Source: G965200765 sp965200765 | GTDB taxonomy: Bacteria; Pseudomonadota; Gammaproteobacteria; Arenicellales; JAJDZL01 | Assembly: GCA_965200765.1 (NCBI GenBank) | Contig: OZ241380.1 | Coordinates: 248,001-312,000, forward strand | Reading direction: 5' to 3' | DNA length: 64,000 nt | Shown here: positions 8,455 to 17,549 of the stretch, piece by piece | Position numbering within the stretch: position 1 is the stretch's first letter | How the letters are laid out: each line of letters starts with the position of its first letter | The notes under the pieces: model-generated | Told to the model about the DNA's origin: nothing | Seen by the model: the letters and a program-made list of their open reading frames with translations, nothing else | Database searches by the model: none | Program-made: the position numbers and the translations under genes

Positions 8455-9009
8455 TCAGGCATGCCCGGCCTCAACGGAAATTGTGGACAGGTTGATTCCA
8501 ACCAGTGCGGCAGCCTTGGTCCATCGTTCTGCTACCGGCGTATCGAATATGATGGAGTTGTCAGCAGGGGCAGACAACCACACATTGTTTTGCATTTCAC
8601 TTTCAAGTTGACCTCGTTCCCATCCGGCAAATCCAAGAAGCGGCATGCACAGCTTGGGTCCGCGTTTTTTTGAAATCGCTTCCAGGACATCGGGTGATAT
8701 CGTGAGTCCCAAATTATTGCCGACCTGCAGGGTAGCATCCCAATCAGCTCTCGATTCATGCAGTATCAAACCTCTGTCTGTTTGAACCGGCCCGCCATTA
8801 TGTACCGGTAGTTTCATTTCCGGAACATCGGCAAGCGGAATTTCCAGCTGGTCAAAAATGTCTTTCAGAAACAAATCTGTCGTTCGATTGACCACGATTC
8901 CCAAGGCACCTTCTTCGTTGTGCTGGCATATCAATGTTACGGTACGCTCAAAATACGAATCATGCAATGCAGGCATTGCGATCAGAAATTGATTGGTCAA
9001 CCAAGTCAT
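8455..9009 (-). CDS. yqgE: YqgE/AlgH family protein (UPF0301)
   Basis: 184 residues with the family blocks LTNQFLIAMPALHDSYF at the N-terminus, EGALGIVVNRTTD, VHNGGPVQTDRGLILHE and LLGFAGWERGQLE. No biochemical function is established; in Pseudomonas aeruginosa algH affects alginate production. It is the first recognisable gene of the yqgE-ruvX-pyrR-pyrB-pyrC' run. In many gammaproteobacteria gshB and tonB lie upstream, but here about 1 kb of non-coding DNA precedes it. Confidence 0.93.
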   Translation of the reverse strand: MTWLTNQFLIAMPALHDSYFERTVTLICQHNEEGALGIVVNRTTDLFLKDIFDQLEIPLADVPEMKLPVHNGGPVQTDRGLILHESRADWDATLQVGNNLGLTISPDVLEAISKKRGPKLCMPLLGFAGWERGQLESEMQNNVWLSAPADNSIIFDTPVAERWTKAAALVGINLSTISVEAGHA

Positions 9010-9276
9010 TGCTCTTACTTCTGCTGGAAGGATATTGATTGTTGTTTCCGTACCATTATACGAAAAAAGTCCAAATGGATTGTACTGGTGTGATCATCTG
9101 TTGCAATTGAAACTCAGGTAGCCGTTGCGGACATCTTGTTGTTGAGCGACTGGTGCCGAACTGGAGATAGAGGTGCTCATACCGCCTCGGTGCCAAGAAG
9201 GCTGAATGAACATTGAGTTTTCTGCTGTAGATACTCAAAAACTCGGTACAGCTGATCGATCTGACCAGCACATGTT

Positions 9277-10000
9277 GTGCAACAAACGATGCTCTGCAAG
9301 GCAATCAATCACATTGTTAAGGCGTTGGTGAACTCCTTTTACATTTAACGCAAGTGTCCCCAACTATGCTGTAATTGAATCTTGTTAAACAGAAATCTCC
9401 TCAGTCAATTGTCCGTCGTCTTGATTTTGCCGCTGGTTATTTTCCCAGAGATTCTGAAAAAATAAATTTGCCACATAACACGCCCCACACATAACGCGAT
9501 CATTAAGGCAAATAACACATTGAGCTTCGCGTTTCGATGGACAATATTGATATTTTTATCAGTACTTCCAATGTCCCGTTCAGCCTGAGGAATTCAACTG
9601 CCTTTTTCCAATTCTTTGTGTGTAACATGTTTCATAAACTTCAGTACCTCAATTCCAAGAACGTTCAAATTTTACGAATATCGTTCTTGAGCAACAAGAA
9701 AATTCAACAAGGATATCAGAATTTTATAATGTACAAATTCCAAGAGTCATTGTACATATCTGAAGCTCAATACTAGCCTGTTGCAAAATTCACGACAGGT
9801 CGTATTAAAGCAATGATAACTGACAGACTCTATACGTGTTTGATAGCATATTTTCGAGCGATCAATACGATTTTTGTCAAGACAAGTGTGCCAAATGTTT
9901 ACCGAACTGGATGACCGAGTATTCATGAGTTCTTCGAAAAGAAACCCATGAACTCGGTGTGAATGGTCAATTAGACCGGGTTATTTCGTGCAACAAACGA
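9277..10000 (+). repeat. Two copies of a 13-bp direct repeat
   Basis: GTGCAACAAACGA occurs at 9277-9289 and 9988-10000, both inside the gene-poor region and about 0.7 kb apart. The bases just after each copy show little similarity. It may be a relic of a duplicated or mobile segment, or chance. Confidence 0.35.
9914..9958. repeat. 45-nt imperfect inverted repeat
   Basis: The outer arms ACCGAGT/ACTCGGT pair fully. After a 2-base bulge TTCATG pairs with CATGAA, and an inner arm GTTCTT/AAGAAAC closes on a CGAA loop. No T-run follows on either strand, so it is not a standard terminator. It may be a structured RNA element or a repeat-family hairpin. Confidence 0.4.
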
Positions 10001-10054
10001 AATCCTGCATAATGCAGTTGCATGTCTTGGGTCAAAATTGCGAAAACGCAATCG

Positions 10055-10645
10055 TCAAAACTTTCCGGCTTGATAATATGCAGAGGTTGGGGGATTAGTG
10101 GTCAAAACATTTTCAACGACTGCAAGGCGTTCGTTTGTCTCTTTCACCTCTGACGTAAGAGTACCCACTTCTGACTTAAGAATGCCCACCTCTGACGTAA
10201 GAGTACCCACCTGTGTTGTAAGTGAATCCAATCGAACAGAGTTCTCCTCGATCAATCGTCTGTTTTCTGCGACTTCAGCGCGAACTTCGCCAAACTGCTC
10301 CTTGACTTCGCCAAACTGCTCCTTGACTTCGCCAAACTGCTCCTTGACTTCGCCAAACTGCTCCTTGACTTCGCCAAACTGCTGATTGACTTCACCAAAT
10401 TGCTGCCTGATTTCAGCAGATTGCTGCTGATTAGCTTCACTGATATTGTGAATAAAATAAAATTGCCCTACGACTAAACCGATGAATAACGTGATCATAG
10501 AGGCAAATAAAACAATAAACCAAGTTTGCGAGGACTTGGTGTTGCGGTCGACAAAATCAATTTTGTCTCTATTGTGACCAATGCCTTCTTCTGTCCGAGT
10601 AACTCTACGGTCCAATTCCAAATCTTCCTGTGATACCGGTTTCAT
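10055..10645 (-). CDS. Membrane-anchored coiled-coil protein with heptad tandem repeats
   Basis: 196 residues: a charged N-terminal cytoplasmic segment (1-40), one transmembrane helix (about 41-65) and a long coiled coil (about 70-175). Residues 80-121 are six consecutive heptads of the type FGEVKEQ, and about 145-168 are heptads of the type LTSEVGT. Both are encoded by 21-bp tandem DNA repeats, so the rod length can change without frameshift. The C-terminus is short and polar. I recognise no named family. A 6-bp hairpin in the leader (10658-10673) places an AAGAG sequence in its stem. A structural or spacer role at the membrane is only inference. Confidence 0.7.
   Translation of the reverse strand: MKPVSQEDLELDRRVTRTEEGIGHNRDKIDFVDRNTKSSQTWFIVLFASMITLFIGLVVGQFYFIHNISEANQQQSAEIRQQFGEVNQQFGEVKEQFGEVKEQFGEVKEQFGEVKEQFGEVRAEVAENRRLIEENSVRLDSLTTQVGTLTSEVGILKSEVGTLTSEVKETNERLAVVENVLTTNPPTSAYYQAGKF
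10146..10229 (-). repeat. 21-bp tandem repeat, four units (LTSEVGT heptads)
   Basis: Units start at 10146, 10167, 10188 and 10209. The first and third are identical, the second differs at a few bases and the fourth is more diverged. Each encodes one coiled-coil heptad of the protein at 10055-10645. Confidence 0.8.
10284..10409 (-). repeat. 21-bp tandem repeat, six units (FGEVKEQ heptads)
   Basis: Units start at 10284, 10305, 10326, 10347, 10368 and 10389. The first four are identical, the fifth differs at two or three bases and the sixth is diverged. Identity at the DNA level indicates recent expansion. Copy-number change would add or remove exactly one heptad. Confidence 0.9.
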
Positions 10646-10931
10646 AACTATTGGGTTCTCTTGTATTCAAGAGTGTTGAATTTTACAGATTTTGTCCTTA
10701 AACAGCCAGCGAGTCCAGTATGGACTACTGAACTTGACAATGCTATCAGAACATGATGTCATTGTACACAACTGAAGTCCAAAGTCAATTTGTTGTTCAC
10801 ATTCAAAAATTCCAGCGAGTACGAAAACTTGTAAATCGCCTGCATCGAATGTCCGTTTCAAAGCGATCCATACTGCAACAAGGCATGGTTCATGTACAAT
10901 GATACCACACCCGCTCCTAGCTTGAAGTCAA

Positions 10932-11699
10932 ATGGACACAAAAATTCTGGTCTACTCCGACCTGCATCTTGAATTTTCAGATTTCGCGCCTTCATCCGCC
11001 GAATTTGATGTTGTTGTACTGGCCGGCGACATTGGTGTGGGCACGCAAGGAGTGGAGTGGGCCATCAGGTCCTTTGAAGACAAGCCGGTTGTTTATATTT
11101 GCGGCAACCACGAATTCTACGGACTCGACTTGCATGGAGTGATGCATCAGAGCAAGGAACTCGCTGCCGGCAGCAATGTACATTTTCTTGAAAATGATTC
11201 TGTTTGCATCAACGATGTGAGATTTGTATGTGCAACCTTGTGGACGGACATGAATTTGTTTGGTGACAAGATTGAAGCCAAGACTTCCGCGGAGCGTTGC
11301 ATGAACGACTATCATCTGATTCGTAATCGGGACAGGGTTTTGAACGCTGACGATACCGAAGCGTTTCATTTTCACTCGAGAATGTATCTCGAAAACGAAT
11401 TGATAGCAAACAATGACTGGGATGGTCCAACGGTCGTTGTAACGCACCATGCGCCGTCTGGCCAGTCATTGACTCATCGGCGTGTTTCATCATTTTTGTC
11501 GCCGGCGTATGCTTCCGATTTGGATTCTGTCATCGAGCAGAGCGGTGCCGATTTGTGGATTCACGGGCATACGCACGAATCGGTGGATTACGTCATTGGC
11601 AACACTCGCGTTTTTTCCAACCCCCGCGGGTACGCCAGACAAAGAAATGGTATCGGCAACCTTGATTTCAACGTTGACTGTATAATCACTGTGCATTGA
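10932..11699 (+). CDS. Calcineurin-like metallophosphoesterase
   Basis: 255 residues. The dinuclear metal site is complete: Asp10 and His12 (YSDLHLEF), Asp33 (LAGDIG), Asn59 and His60 (CGNHEFYG), a histidine in VVVTHHAPS and the C-terminal pair in WIHGHTH. The protein is cytosolic, with no signal peptide. The substrate of this branch, often annotated as a predicted phosphohydrolase, is unknown. It lies 64 bp upstream of tkt on the same strand and could be cotranscribed with the sugar-phosphate genes, which does not reveal its substrate. Confidence 0.85.
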   Translation: MDTKILVYSDLHLEFSDFAPSSAEFDVVVLAGDIGVGTQGVEWAIRSFEDKPVVYICGNHEFYGLDLHGVMHQSKELAAGSNVHFLENDSVCINDVRFVCATLWTDMNLFGDKIEAKTSAERCMNDYHLIRNRDRVLNADDTEAFHFHSRMYLENELIANNDWDGPTVVVTHHAPSGQSLTHRRVSSFLSPAYASDLDSVIEQSGADLWIHGHTHESVDYVIGNTRVFSNPRGYARQRNGIGNLDFNVDCIITVH

Positions 11700-11763
11700 A
11701 ACAGCATTTTCCGCCAATATTCCATAGTGTGAAATTCTTATCCGGTATTCGACAGGTATTAGG

Positions 11764-13791
11764 TTGAACGACGAGCCATCTACTGACAAACATAGCCCGA
11801 CACGGCGCGAAAAAGCCAATGCAATTCGCGCATTGTCGATGGATGCAGTCCAATTGGCAAATTCTGGACACCCCGGAATGCCCATGGGCATGGCAGACAT
11901 CGCAGAGGTGTTGTGGTGCGACTTTTTGAAACATAATCCGGCAAACCCGAACTGGTGCGATCGGGACCGATTCGTGTTGTCCAACGGACACGGTTCCATG
12001 TTGCTCTACGCATTGCTTCATTTGACCGGTTACGATTTGCCGATGGAAGAAATCAGAAACTTCCGGCAACTGCATTCTCGCACCCCCGGTCATCCGGAAT
12101 ACGGACTGACACCGGGTGTAGAGACAACTACCGGACCGCTTGCCCAGGGACTGTCCAATTCAGTCGGTATGGCCCTCGCGGAAAAAGTACTGGCGGCACA
12201 ATTCAACCGCCCGTCGCACAAAATCGTTGATCACTTTACCTATGTGTTCGTCGGCGACGGTTGTCTGATGGAAGGCGTCTCGCATGAAGCGGCATCATTG
12301 GCCGGCACGCTCCGGCTGAGCAAGTTGATCGTTTTGTACGACGATAATAATATTTCCATAGATGGAGGAGTTGCAGGGTGGTTTTCAGACGATACGCCAC
12401 AGCGCTTCCGGGCCTATGGGTGGCATGTGATCGAAGCGGTGGATGGCCACGACCCGGAACAGGTGGCCAGCGCTATTGAAGCAGCTCGGGCCGAGTCACA
12501 AAAGCCGAGCATGATCTGTTGCAAGACCGTCATCGGATGGGGTTCACCAAATAAAAAAGCAACTGCACAGGCACATGGAGCCCCTTTGGGTGAAGACGAA
12601 ATTGCCGAGGCACGGCAAGTCTTGGGTTGGCACTATTCCCCTTTTGAGATCCCGGATTCATTCTATACGGCATTCGACTGCGTTGACAAGGGCAGACAGC
12701 AAGAAGCGAAATGGAAAGAGAATTTTGAATCGTATCGCGCTGAATATCCCGATATGGCTGCTGAATTTGTGCGCCGTATCAACGGCCAGCTACCCGGGAA
12801 TTGGGAAGAAACAACACAGGCAGCAATTGTCGAACTCAGTCAAAGTCCGGCCGATGTCGCAACGCGTAAATCCTCGCAAATCGCTCTGGATACGTTTGGT
12901 CCGGAGTTGCCGGAGATCATCGGCGGTTCTGCGGATTTGACTGGTTCCAATCTGACTTATTGGAAGGGTTCAAAAGCGATTACCAGCACAGATGCAAGTG
13001 GCAATTACATTTACTTTGGTGTACGTGAGTTTGGCATGACGTGCGCGGCGAGCGGGCTGGCATTGCACGGCGGATTTATTCCGTACAGCGCAACATTTTT
13101 GATGTTTTCCGAATATGCGAGAAACGCTGTGCGCATGGCGACGTTGATGGGTATTCAGTCCATTCTGGTTTATACCCACGACTCCATTGGTTTGGGTGAG
13201 GATGGACCGACTCACCAGGCAGTTGAGCAAGCTGCTACCTTGCGATTGATCCCCAACATGTCCGTGTGGCGTCCATGCGACACCGTAGAAACCACTGTGG
13301 CCTGGAAAGCGGCGATTGAGCGCCGCGACGGTCCGACCAGTTTACTGCTGTCCAGACAGAATGTACCCCAACAATCGCGAACCAGCATGCAACTGAACGC
13401 GATTCGGTGCGGCGGATATGTGTTGGTTGATTGCGACAACCCGCAAGTTCTCCTCATTGCGACCGGGTCTGAAGTGGGCTTGGCTGTGAATGCAGCAACC
13501 GCGCTGAACCATCGCGGTTTTTCGGTGCGGGTGGTGTCAATGCCATCTGTGGATGTGTTCGAAAAGCAGTCCGCGGAATATCAAGAGAGCGTTTTACCGC
13601 CGACAATTCACAAACGCGTTGTTGTGGAAGCGGGCGTGACTGCCTTGTGGGCAAAATATGCGGGACCTGAAGGGCGTGTGCTCGGTGTTGATACATTCGG
13701 CGAGTCGGCACCGGGAGCCGCACTTTACAAACATTTTCATTTGACAACTGAGGCCGTTGAAAAGGTGGTCGGGGAATTGCTTGAACAGTAA
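11764..13791 (+). CDS. tkt: Transketolase
   Basis: 675 residues, full length. It transfers two-carbon ketol units between sugar phosphates using thiamine diphosphate (pentose phosphate or Calvin cycle). Motifs include NAIRALSMDAVQLANSGHPG near the N-terminus, the ThDP/metal block VGDGCLMEGVSHEAASLAG ending in DDNN, and REFGMTCAASGLALHGG in the pyrimidine-binding domain. The start is a TTG at 11764; the next in-frame ATG would remove conserved sequence, so TTG is preferred. It heads the cluster tkt-gap-pgk-pyk-fba on the plus strand. Confidence 0.95.
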   Translation: MNDEPSTDKHSPTRREKANAIRALSMDAVQLANSGHPGMPMGMADIAEVLWCDFLKHNPANPNWCDRDRFVLSNGHGSMLLYALLHLTGYDLPMEEIRNFRQLHSRTPGHPEYGLTPGVETTTGPLAQGLSNSVGMALAEKVLAAQFNRPSHKIVDHFTYVFVGDGCLMEGVSHEAASLAGTLRLSKLIVLYDDNNISIDGGVAGWFSDDTPQRFRAYGWHVIEAVDGHDPEQVASAIEAARAESQKPSMICCKTVIGWGSPNKKATAQAHGAPLGEDEIAEARQVLGWHYSPFEIPDSFYTAFDCVDKGRQQEAKWKENFESYRAEYPDMAAEFVRRINGQLPGNWEETTQAAIVELSQSPADVATRKSSQIALDTFGPELPEIIGGSADLTGSNLTYWKGSKAITSTDASGNYIYFGVREFGMTCAASGLALHGGFIPYSATFLMFSEYARNAVRMATLMGIQSILVYTHDSIGLGEDGPTHQAVEQAATLRLIPNMSVWRPCDTVETTVAWKAAIERRDGPTSLLLSRQNVPQQSRTSMQLNAIRCGGYVLVDCDNPQVLLIATGSEVGLAVNAATALNHRGFSVRVVSMPSVDVFEKQSAEYQESVLPPTIHKRVVVEAGVTALWAKYAGPEGRVLGVDTFGESAPGAALYKHFHLTTEAVEKVVGELLEQ

Positions 13792-13825
13792 CTCGGACAA
13801 GAACATGCGGAGGTGATCGATAGCG

Positions 13826-14839
13826 ATGACAATCAAAGTGGCAATAAACGGATTTGGCAGAATCGGCCGCAATATTTTGCGCGCGTTGTACGAATCGTCG
13901 AGAACGAACGAGATCATTGTCGTTGCAATCAATGACTTGGCGGACCGGGCAACCAACGCACATTTGCTTCAGTATGATTCGGTACACGGCAGATTCGGCA
14001 GCAATGTGGAATTGTCAGAAGAAGGTTTTCTGGTGGATGGTGACTTGGTGCGTACGCTGTCCGAGCGCAATCCGGAAAATTTACCATGGCAGGAATTGAA
14101 TGTAGATGTAGTGCTGGAATGCACCGGACTGTTTGCTAGCAAGGAAAAGGCGAAGGGACATTTGGCAGCAGGAGCAAAAAAGGTAATCTTGTCTGCACCT
14201 GGCGGAAAAGATGTTGATGCAACAGTTGTTTATGGTGTGAATCACGAAATCCTGCGACCCTCTCACACTGTAGTTTCAAATGCTTCTTGCACGACAAACT
14301 GTTTGGCACCGATTTCCAAGGTGCTGAACGATCGGTTTGGCATTGTTTCAGGATTGATGACAACGGTTCACGCTTTTACCAACGATCAGGTGCTAACTGA
14401 TGTGTTTCACACTGATTTACGTCGCGCACGTTCGGCGACCGAATCCATGATTCCAACCAGTACTGGTGCGGCAGCGGCAATTGGCCTGGTGTTGCCCGAG
14501 CTGGATGGCAAACTGGACGGCTTTGCTGTGCGGGTGCCGACAGTAAATGTTTCGCTGGTTGACTTGACAATTGAGACAACCAAGGAAGTTACAGTGGATG
14601 CCATTCACGATGCGGTGCGAACTGCGGCTGAAGGGCCATTTGCCGGTATTCTGGAATACAACGATGCACCGCTAGTGTCGATTGATTTCAACCATTCGAA
14701 AGCTTCATCCATTTTTGAAGCGTCCACCACTCGAGTTGTTGGCGACCGGGCGGCAAAGGTTTGTTGCTGGTATGACAATGAATGGGGATTTTCAAATCGG
14801 ATGCTGGATACAACTGTAGCCTTGATGAGTGCTGTCTGA
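13826..14839 (+). CDS. gap: Glyceraldehyde-3-phosphate dehydrogenase, type I
   Basis: 337 residues. It oxidises and phosphorylates glyceraldehyde-3-phosphate with NAD(P). The N-terminal INGFGRIGRN dinucleotide motif, the catalytic cysteine block SNASCTTNCLAP and the C-terminal WYDNEWGFSNRM are all intact. The residue after the second beta strand is Asp (AINDLAD), which suggests a preference for NAD. It is followed 14 bases later by pgk and sits in the glycolytic gene run. Confidence 0.95.
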   Translation: MTIKVAINGFGRIGRNILRALYESSRTNEIIVVAINDLADRATNAHLLQYDSVHGRFGSNVELSEEGFLVDGDLVRTLSERNPENLPWQELNVDVVLECTGLFASKEKAKGHLAAGAKKVILSAPGGKDVDATVVYGVNHEILRPSHTVVSNASCTTNCLAPISKVLNDRFGIVSGLMTTVHAFTNDQVLTDVFHTDLRRARSATESMIPTSTGAAAAIGLVLPELDGKLDGFAVRVPTVNVSLVDLTIETTKEVTVDAIHDAVRTAAEGPFAGILEYNDAPLVSIDFNHSKASSIFEASTTRVVGDRAAKVCCWYDNEWGFSNRMLDTTVALMSAV

Positions 14840-14853
14840 TATCCATCACCGGT

Positions 14854-16023
14854 ATGCTTCACATCAAGGAATTTGATATCAGCGGCAAACGGGTCATGGT
14901 ACGAGCGGACCTGAATGTTGCCGTTAGCGATGGCCGCGTGGTTTCGGACAAGCGAATTCGGGCAGCTCTTGAAACCATTGAATATGCAGTCGCACAAAAT
15001 GCCGCGGTGATTGTAATTTCGCATTTTGACCGTCCGGTTGAGGGCAGGTTTAGCGAGCAATATTCATTATTGCCAGTTGCAGAATGCATGCGCGAAATTA
15101 CGGGTTGGAAAATCCCGCTTCGGCGCGATTGGATTGATGGAGTAGAGGTTCAGCCCGGCGAAGTTGTGCTGTGTGAGAATGTCAGATTTCTGGAAGGTGA
15201 AAAAGAGTGCTCCGACACTCTCTCCCGTCAAATGGCCAGTCTTTGCGAACTACTGGTGATGGATGCATTTGGTGCTGCTCATCGCGACCAGGCTTCACTA
15301 ACCGGAGTCGTGAAGCATGCCCCGATTGCTTGTACCGGAATTTTGTTTGATCGAGAAATTCGCTCGCTTGACGAAGCTCTCGTTGACCCGGACCGTCCGG
15401 TTGTTGCCATTGTGGGTGGAGCCAAGCTGGCGGACAAGTTGCCGGTACTGATTCGATTTTCCAAGCTGGTGGATACCATGATCGTTGGCGGCGGAATTGC
15501 AAATACCTTTCTGCAAGCCTGCGGGCAAGAAATTGGAAATTCCCTGTATGCTCCCGAGCTGGTGACCACCGCAACCAAAATCATGCATCGCGCAAAAGCA
15601 AATCAATGTTCAATACAGTTGCCGGTAGATGCGGTTGTGGCAAAATCTCCTGAACAACCGGACACAGCTCGACAGACTTTGATCAACAACATTGAAGACG
15701 ACGACATGATCTTCGATATCGGCAAGAGAACCGCCGCGAGCTATTGCGATGTGCTGAAAGATGCTGGTACAATTATCTGGAGCGGACCCATTGGAATGTT
15801 CGAGATTGATGCATTCAGCAACGGGTCGAAAGCCGTTGCCGATGCTGTCGTGGACAGCGATGCACATTCAGTTGCAGGGGGTGGTGACACCTTGGCAATA
15901 TTGCAACAACAAGGGGTGCTGGGAAAAGTATCGTATGCTTCCACCGGGGGCGGTGCATTCCTTGAATACATACAAGGCAAGTCAATGCCGGTAATCGAGG
16001 CACTGCATCGGCGCGCACAATGA
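14854..16023 (+). CDS. pgk: Phosphoglycerate kinase
   Basis: 389 residues from ATG 14854. The frame is open further upstream, but that part overlaps gap. It interconverts 1,3-bisphosphoglycerate/ADP and 3-phosphoglycerate/ATP. Conserved blocks are KRVMVRADLNVAV, VISHFDRP (Phe where many enzymes have LGRP), VLCENVRFLEGE, AIVGGAKLADK, IWSGPIGMFE and VAGGGDTLA. All domain features of a normal two-domain kinase are present. It is separated from gap by 14 bases and followed by pyk after 25 bases. Confidence 0.94.
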   Translation: MLHIKEFDISGKRVMVRADLNVAVSDGRVVSDKRIRAALETIEYAVAQNAAVIVISHFDRPVEGRFSEQYSLLPVAECMREITGWKIPLRRDWIDGVEVQPGEVVLCENVRFLEGEKECSDTLSRQMASLCELLVMDAFGAAHRDQASLTGVVKHAPIACTGILFDREIRSLDEALVDPDRPVVAIVGGAKLADKLPVLIRFSKLVDTMIVGGGIANTFLQACGQEIGNSLYAPELVTTATKIMHRAKANQCSIQLPVDAVVAKSPEQPDTARQTLINNIEDDDMIFDIGKRTAASYCDVLKDAGTIIWSGPIGMFEIDAFSNGSKAVADAVVDSDAHSVAGGGDTLAILQQQGVLGKVSYASTGGGAFLEYIQGKSMPVIEALHRRAQ

Positions 16024-16048
16024 ATTCCAACCATCTGTCAATTTTTCT

Positions 16049-17476
16049 GTGAAATCATATCGTCAAACAAAAATTGTTGCAACTTTGGGTCCGGCTACTG
16101 ACAAGCCCGAAGTGATGGAGGCAATGATTCGCGCCGGCGTTGATGTGGTTCGGGTCAATTTTTCTCATGGGGACCGGGAAGAACATGCGAAGCGCATTGA
16201 ACTGGTCAGAGAAATTTCCAGGAAATTGAACAAGTCCATTGGGGTTTTGGCGGACCTTCAGGGTCCCAAAATACGTATTGCAAGATTCATAGACAAACAG
16301 ATCGAACTGCGCGCCGGCGATGAGTTTCAACTCAATGTTGATCTGGACGACAATGCTGGTACAGAAACAGCCGTGGGCGTAACTTACAAGGAACTGGCGC
16401 GCGATGTCAAAATGGACGACATTTTGATGCTGGATGACGGCAATATTATTCTCAAAGTCATTGATGTATTCGACCCGATCATCACCACCGAAGTTGTCTT
16501 TGGCGGAATTCTGAGTGATTCCAAGGGAATCAATCGGCAGGGTGGCGGCTTGACGGCCGAATCGTTGACATCGAAAGATCATCAGGATATTCGCACAGCC
16601 GGTTCGATGGATGTGGATTATCTTGCTGTATCGTTTGTTCGAAATGCGGTGGATGTGAATGTAGCACGTGAGTTGTTGCGCGCGGCGAACTGCAATGGCG
16701 GTATCATCTCCAAGATTGAACGGGTGGAAGCGGTTGAAAGGGTTGATGAAATCGTAGAAGCATCAGACGGCATCATGATCGCGCGCGGTGATCTTGCCGT
16801 GGAAATCGGTGATGCGCAGTTGCCGGGTGTGCAGAAGCGTCTGATTGGAATTGCCAGAGACCGCAATCGTTTGGTCATCACCGCAACCCAGATGATGCAG
16901 TCAATGATTGAAAATACTCAGCCGACTCGTGCGGAAGTTCTGGATGTAGCCAATGCTGTGCTGGATGGTACCGATGCAGTCATGCTGTCGCAGGAATCCG
17001 CCGTCGGTCGACATCCACCGATCGTAGTTGCGGCCGTTGATCGAATTTGCCGGGGCTCGGAACAAACCGAAATCTCTGTCAAGGCGAGAGACCGGAAAAG
17101 TGAGCAGTACCAAAATGCCGAAGAAGCGGTTGCCATGGCAACCATGTTTACAGCCAGCAATTTCGATATCACTGCGATTCTGGCATTGACCGAATCCGGT
17201 GCTACTGCCAAGTGGTTATCAAGAACAATATCAGGCATACCGATTTTTGCAGTAACACCACATTCTCACACTTTGCGACGGGTGCGGCTATTTCGCGGCG
17301 TTGAACCGATCAGTTACGACGTGGATGCAAAATCAAATGTACCTGTTGTCGAGCAGGTGTTAAATGAATTTCTGCAACGCGGTATTCTCTCAAAAGGGGA
17401 TCGACTGATTGTTACGATGGGAGCCATGGTAGGCGTGGCCGGTGGAACGGATACCATGAGGATTATTACAGCGTGA
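16049..17476 (+). CDS. pyk: Pyruvate kinase
   Basis: 475 residues from a GTG start. It converts phosphoenolpyruvate + ADP to pyruvate + ATP. Signature blocks are TKIVATLGPATDK, VRVNFSHG, DLQGPKIRI, the catalytic Lys and Glu in IISKIERVEA, IARGDLAVEIG and TATQMMQSMIENTQPTRAE. The C-terminal allosteric-type domain is complete and ends MGAMVGVAGGTDTMRI. It belongs to the tkt-gap-pgk-pyk-fba run. Confidence 0.95.
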   Translation: MKSYRQTKIVATLGPATDKPEVMEAMIRAGVDVVRVNFSHGDREEHAKRIELVREISRKLNKSIGVLADLQGPKIRIARFIDKQIELRAGDEFQLNVDLDDNAGTETAVGVTYKELARDVKMDDILMLDDGNIILKVIDVFDPIITTEVVFGGILSDSKGINRQGGGLTAESLTSKDHQDIRTAGSMDVDYLAVSFVRNAVDVNVARELLRAANCNGGIISKIERVEAVERVDEIVEASDGIMIARGDLAVEIGDAQLPGVQKRLIGIARDRNRLVITATQMMQSMIENTQPTRAEVLDVANAVLDGTDAVMLSQESAVGRHPPIVVAAVDRICRGSEQTEISVKARDRKSEQYQNAEEAVAMATMFTASNFDITAILALTESGATAKWLSRTISGIPIFAVTPHSHTLRRVRLFRGVEPISYDVDAKSNVPVVEQVLNEFLQRGILSKGDRLIVTMGAMVGVAGGTDTMRIITA

Positions 17477-17549
17477 AAAATTATGAATTTTTTATCACAG
17501 TTGGTATTCTAAAACAGAATCCAATCATTGAGTACCGGAGAAGAATTGA

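Larger units (their letters stand above)
9010..10054. other. 1.0-kb gene-poor region
   Basis: I find no convincing gene. On the minus strand two tiny frames with an ATGA-type overlap can be read: about 43 codons ending at 9177, and 28 codons at 9180-9094. They have no recognisable homology. A 79-codon plus-strand frame at 9537-9776 is AT-rich and lacks a ribosome binding site. The 13-mer GTGCAACAAACGA occurs twice (9277-9289 and 9988-10000), and a long imperfect hairpin lies at 9914-9958. Decayed mobile DNA is possible but unproven. Confidence 0.4.

Noticed and set aside
9537..9776. 79-codon plus-strand frame in the gene-poor region
   Set aside because: AT-rich, Phe/Ile/Asn/Ser-biased sequence without motifs or ribosome binding site, typical of random AT-rich DNA.
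10098..10440. Alternative frames across the 21-bp repeats with SRSSLAK-type repeats
   Set aside because: They are shadow translations of the tandem repeats; only the 196-residue frame has a membrane helix and sensible coiled-coil heptads.
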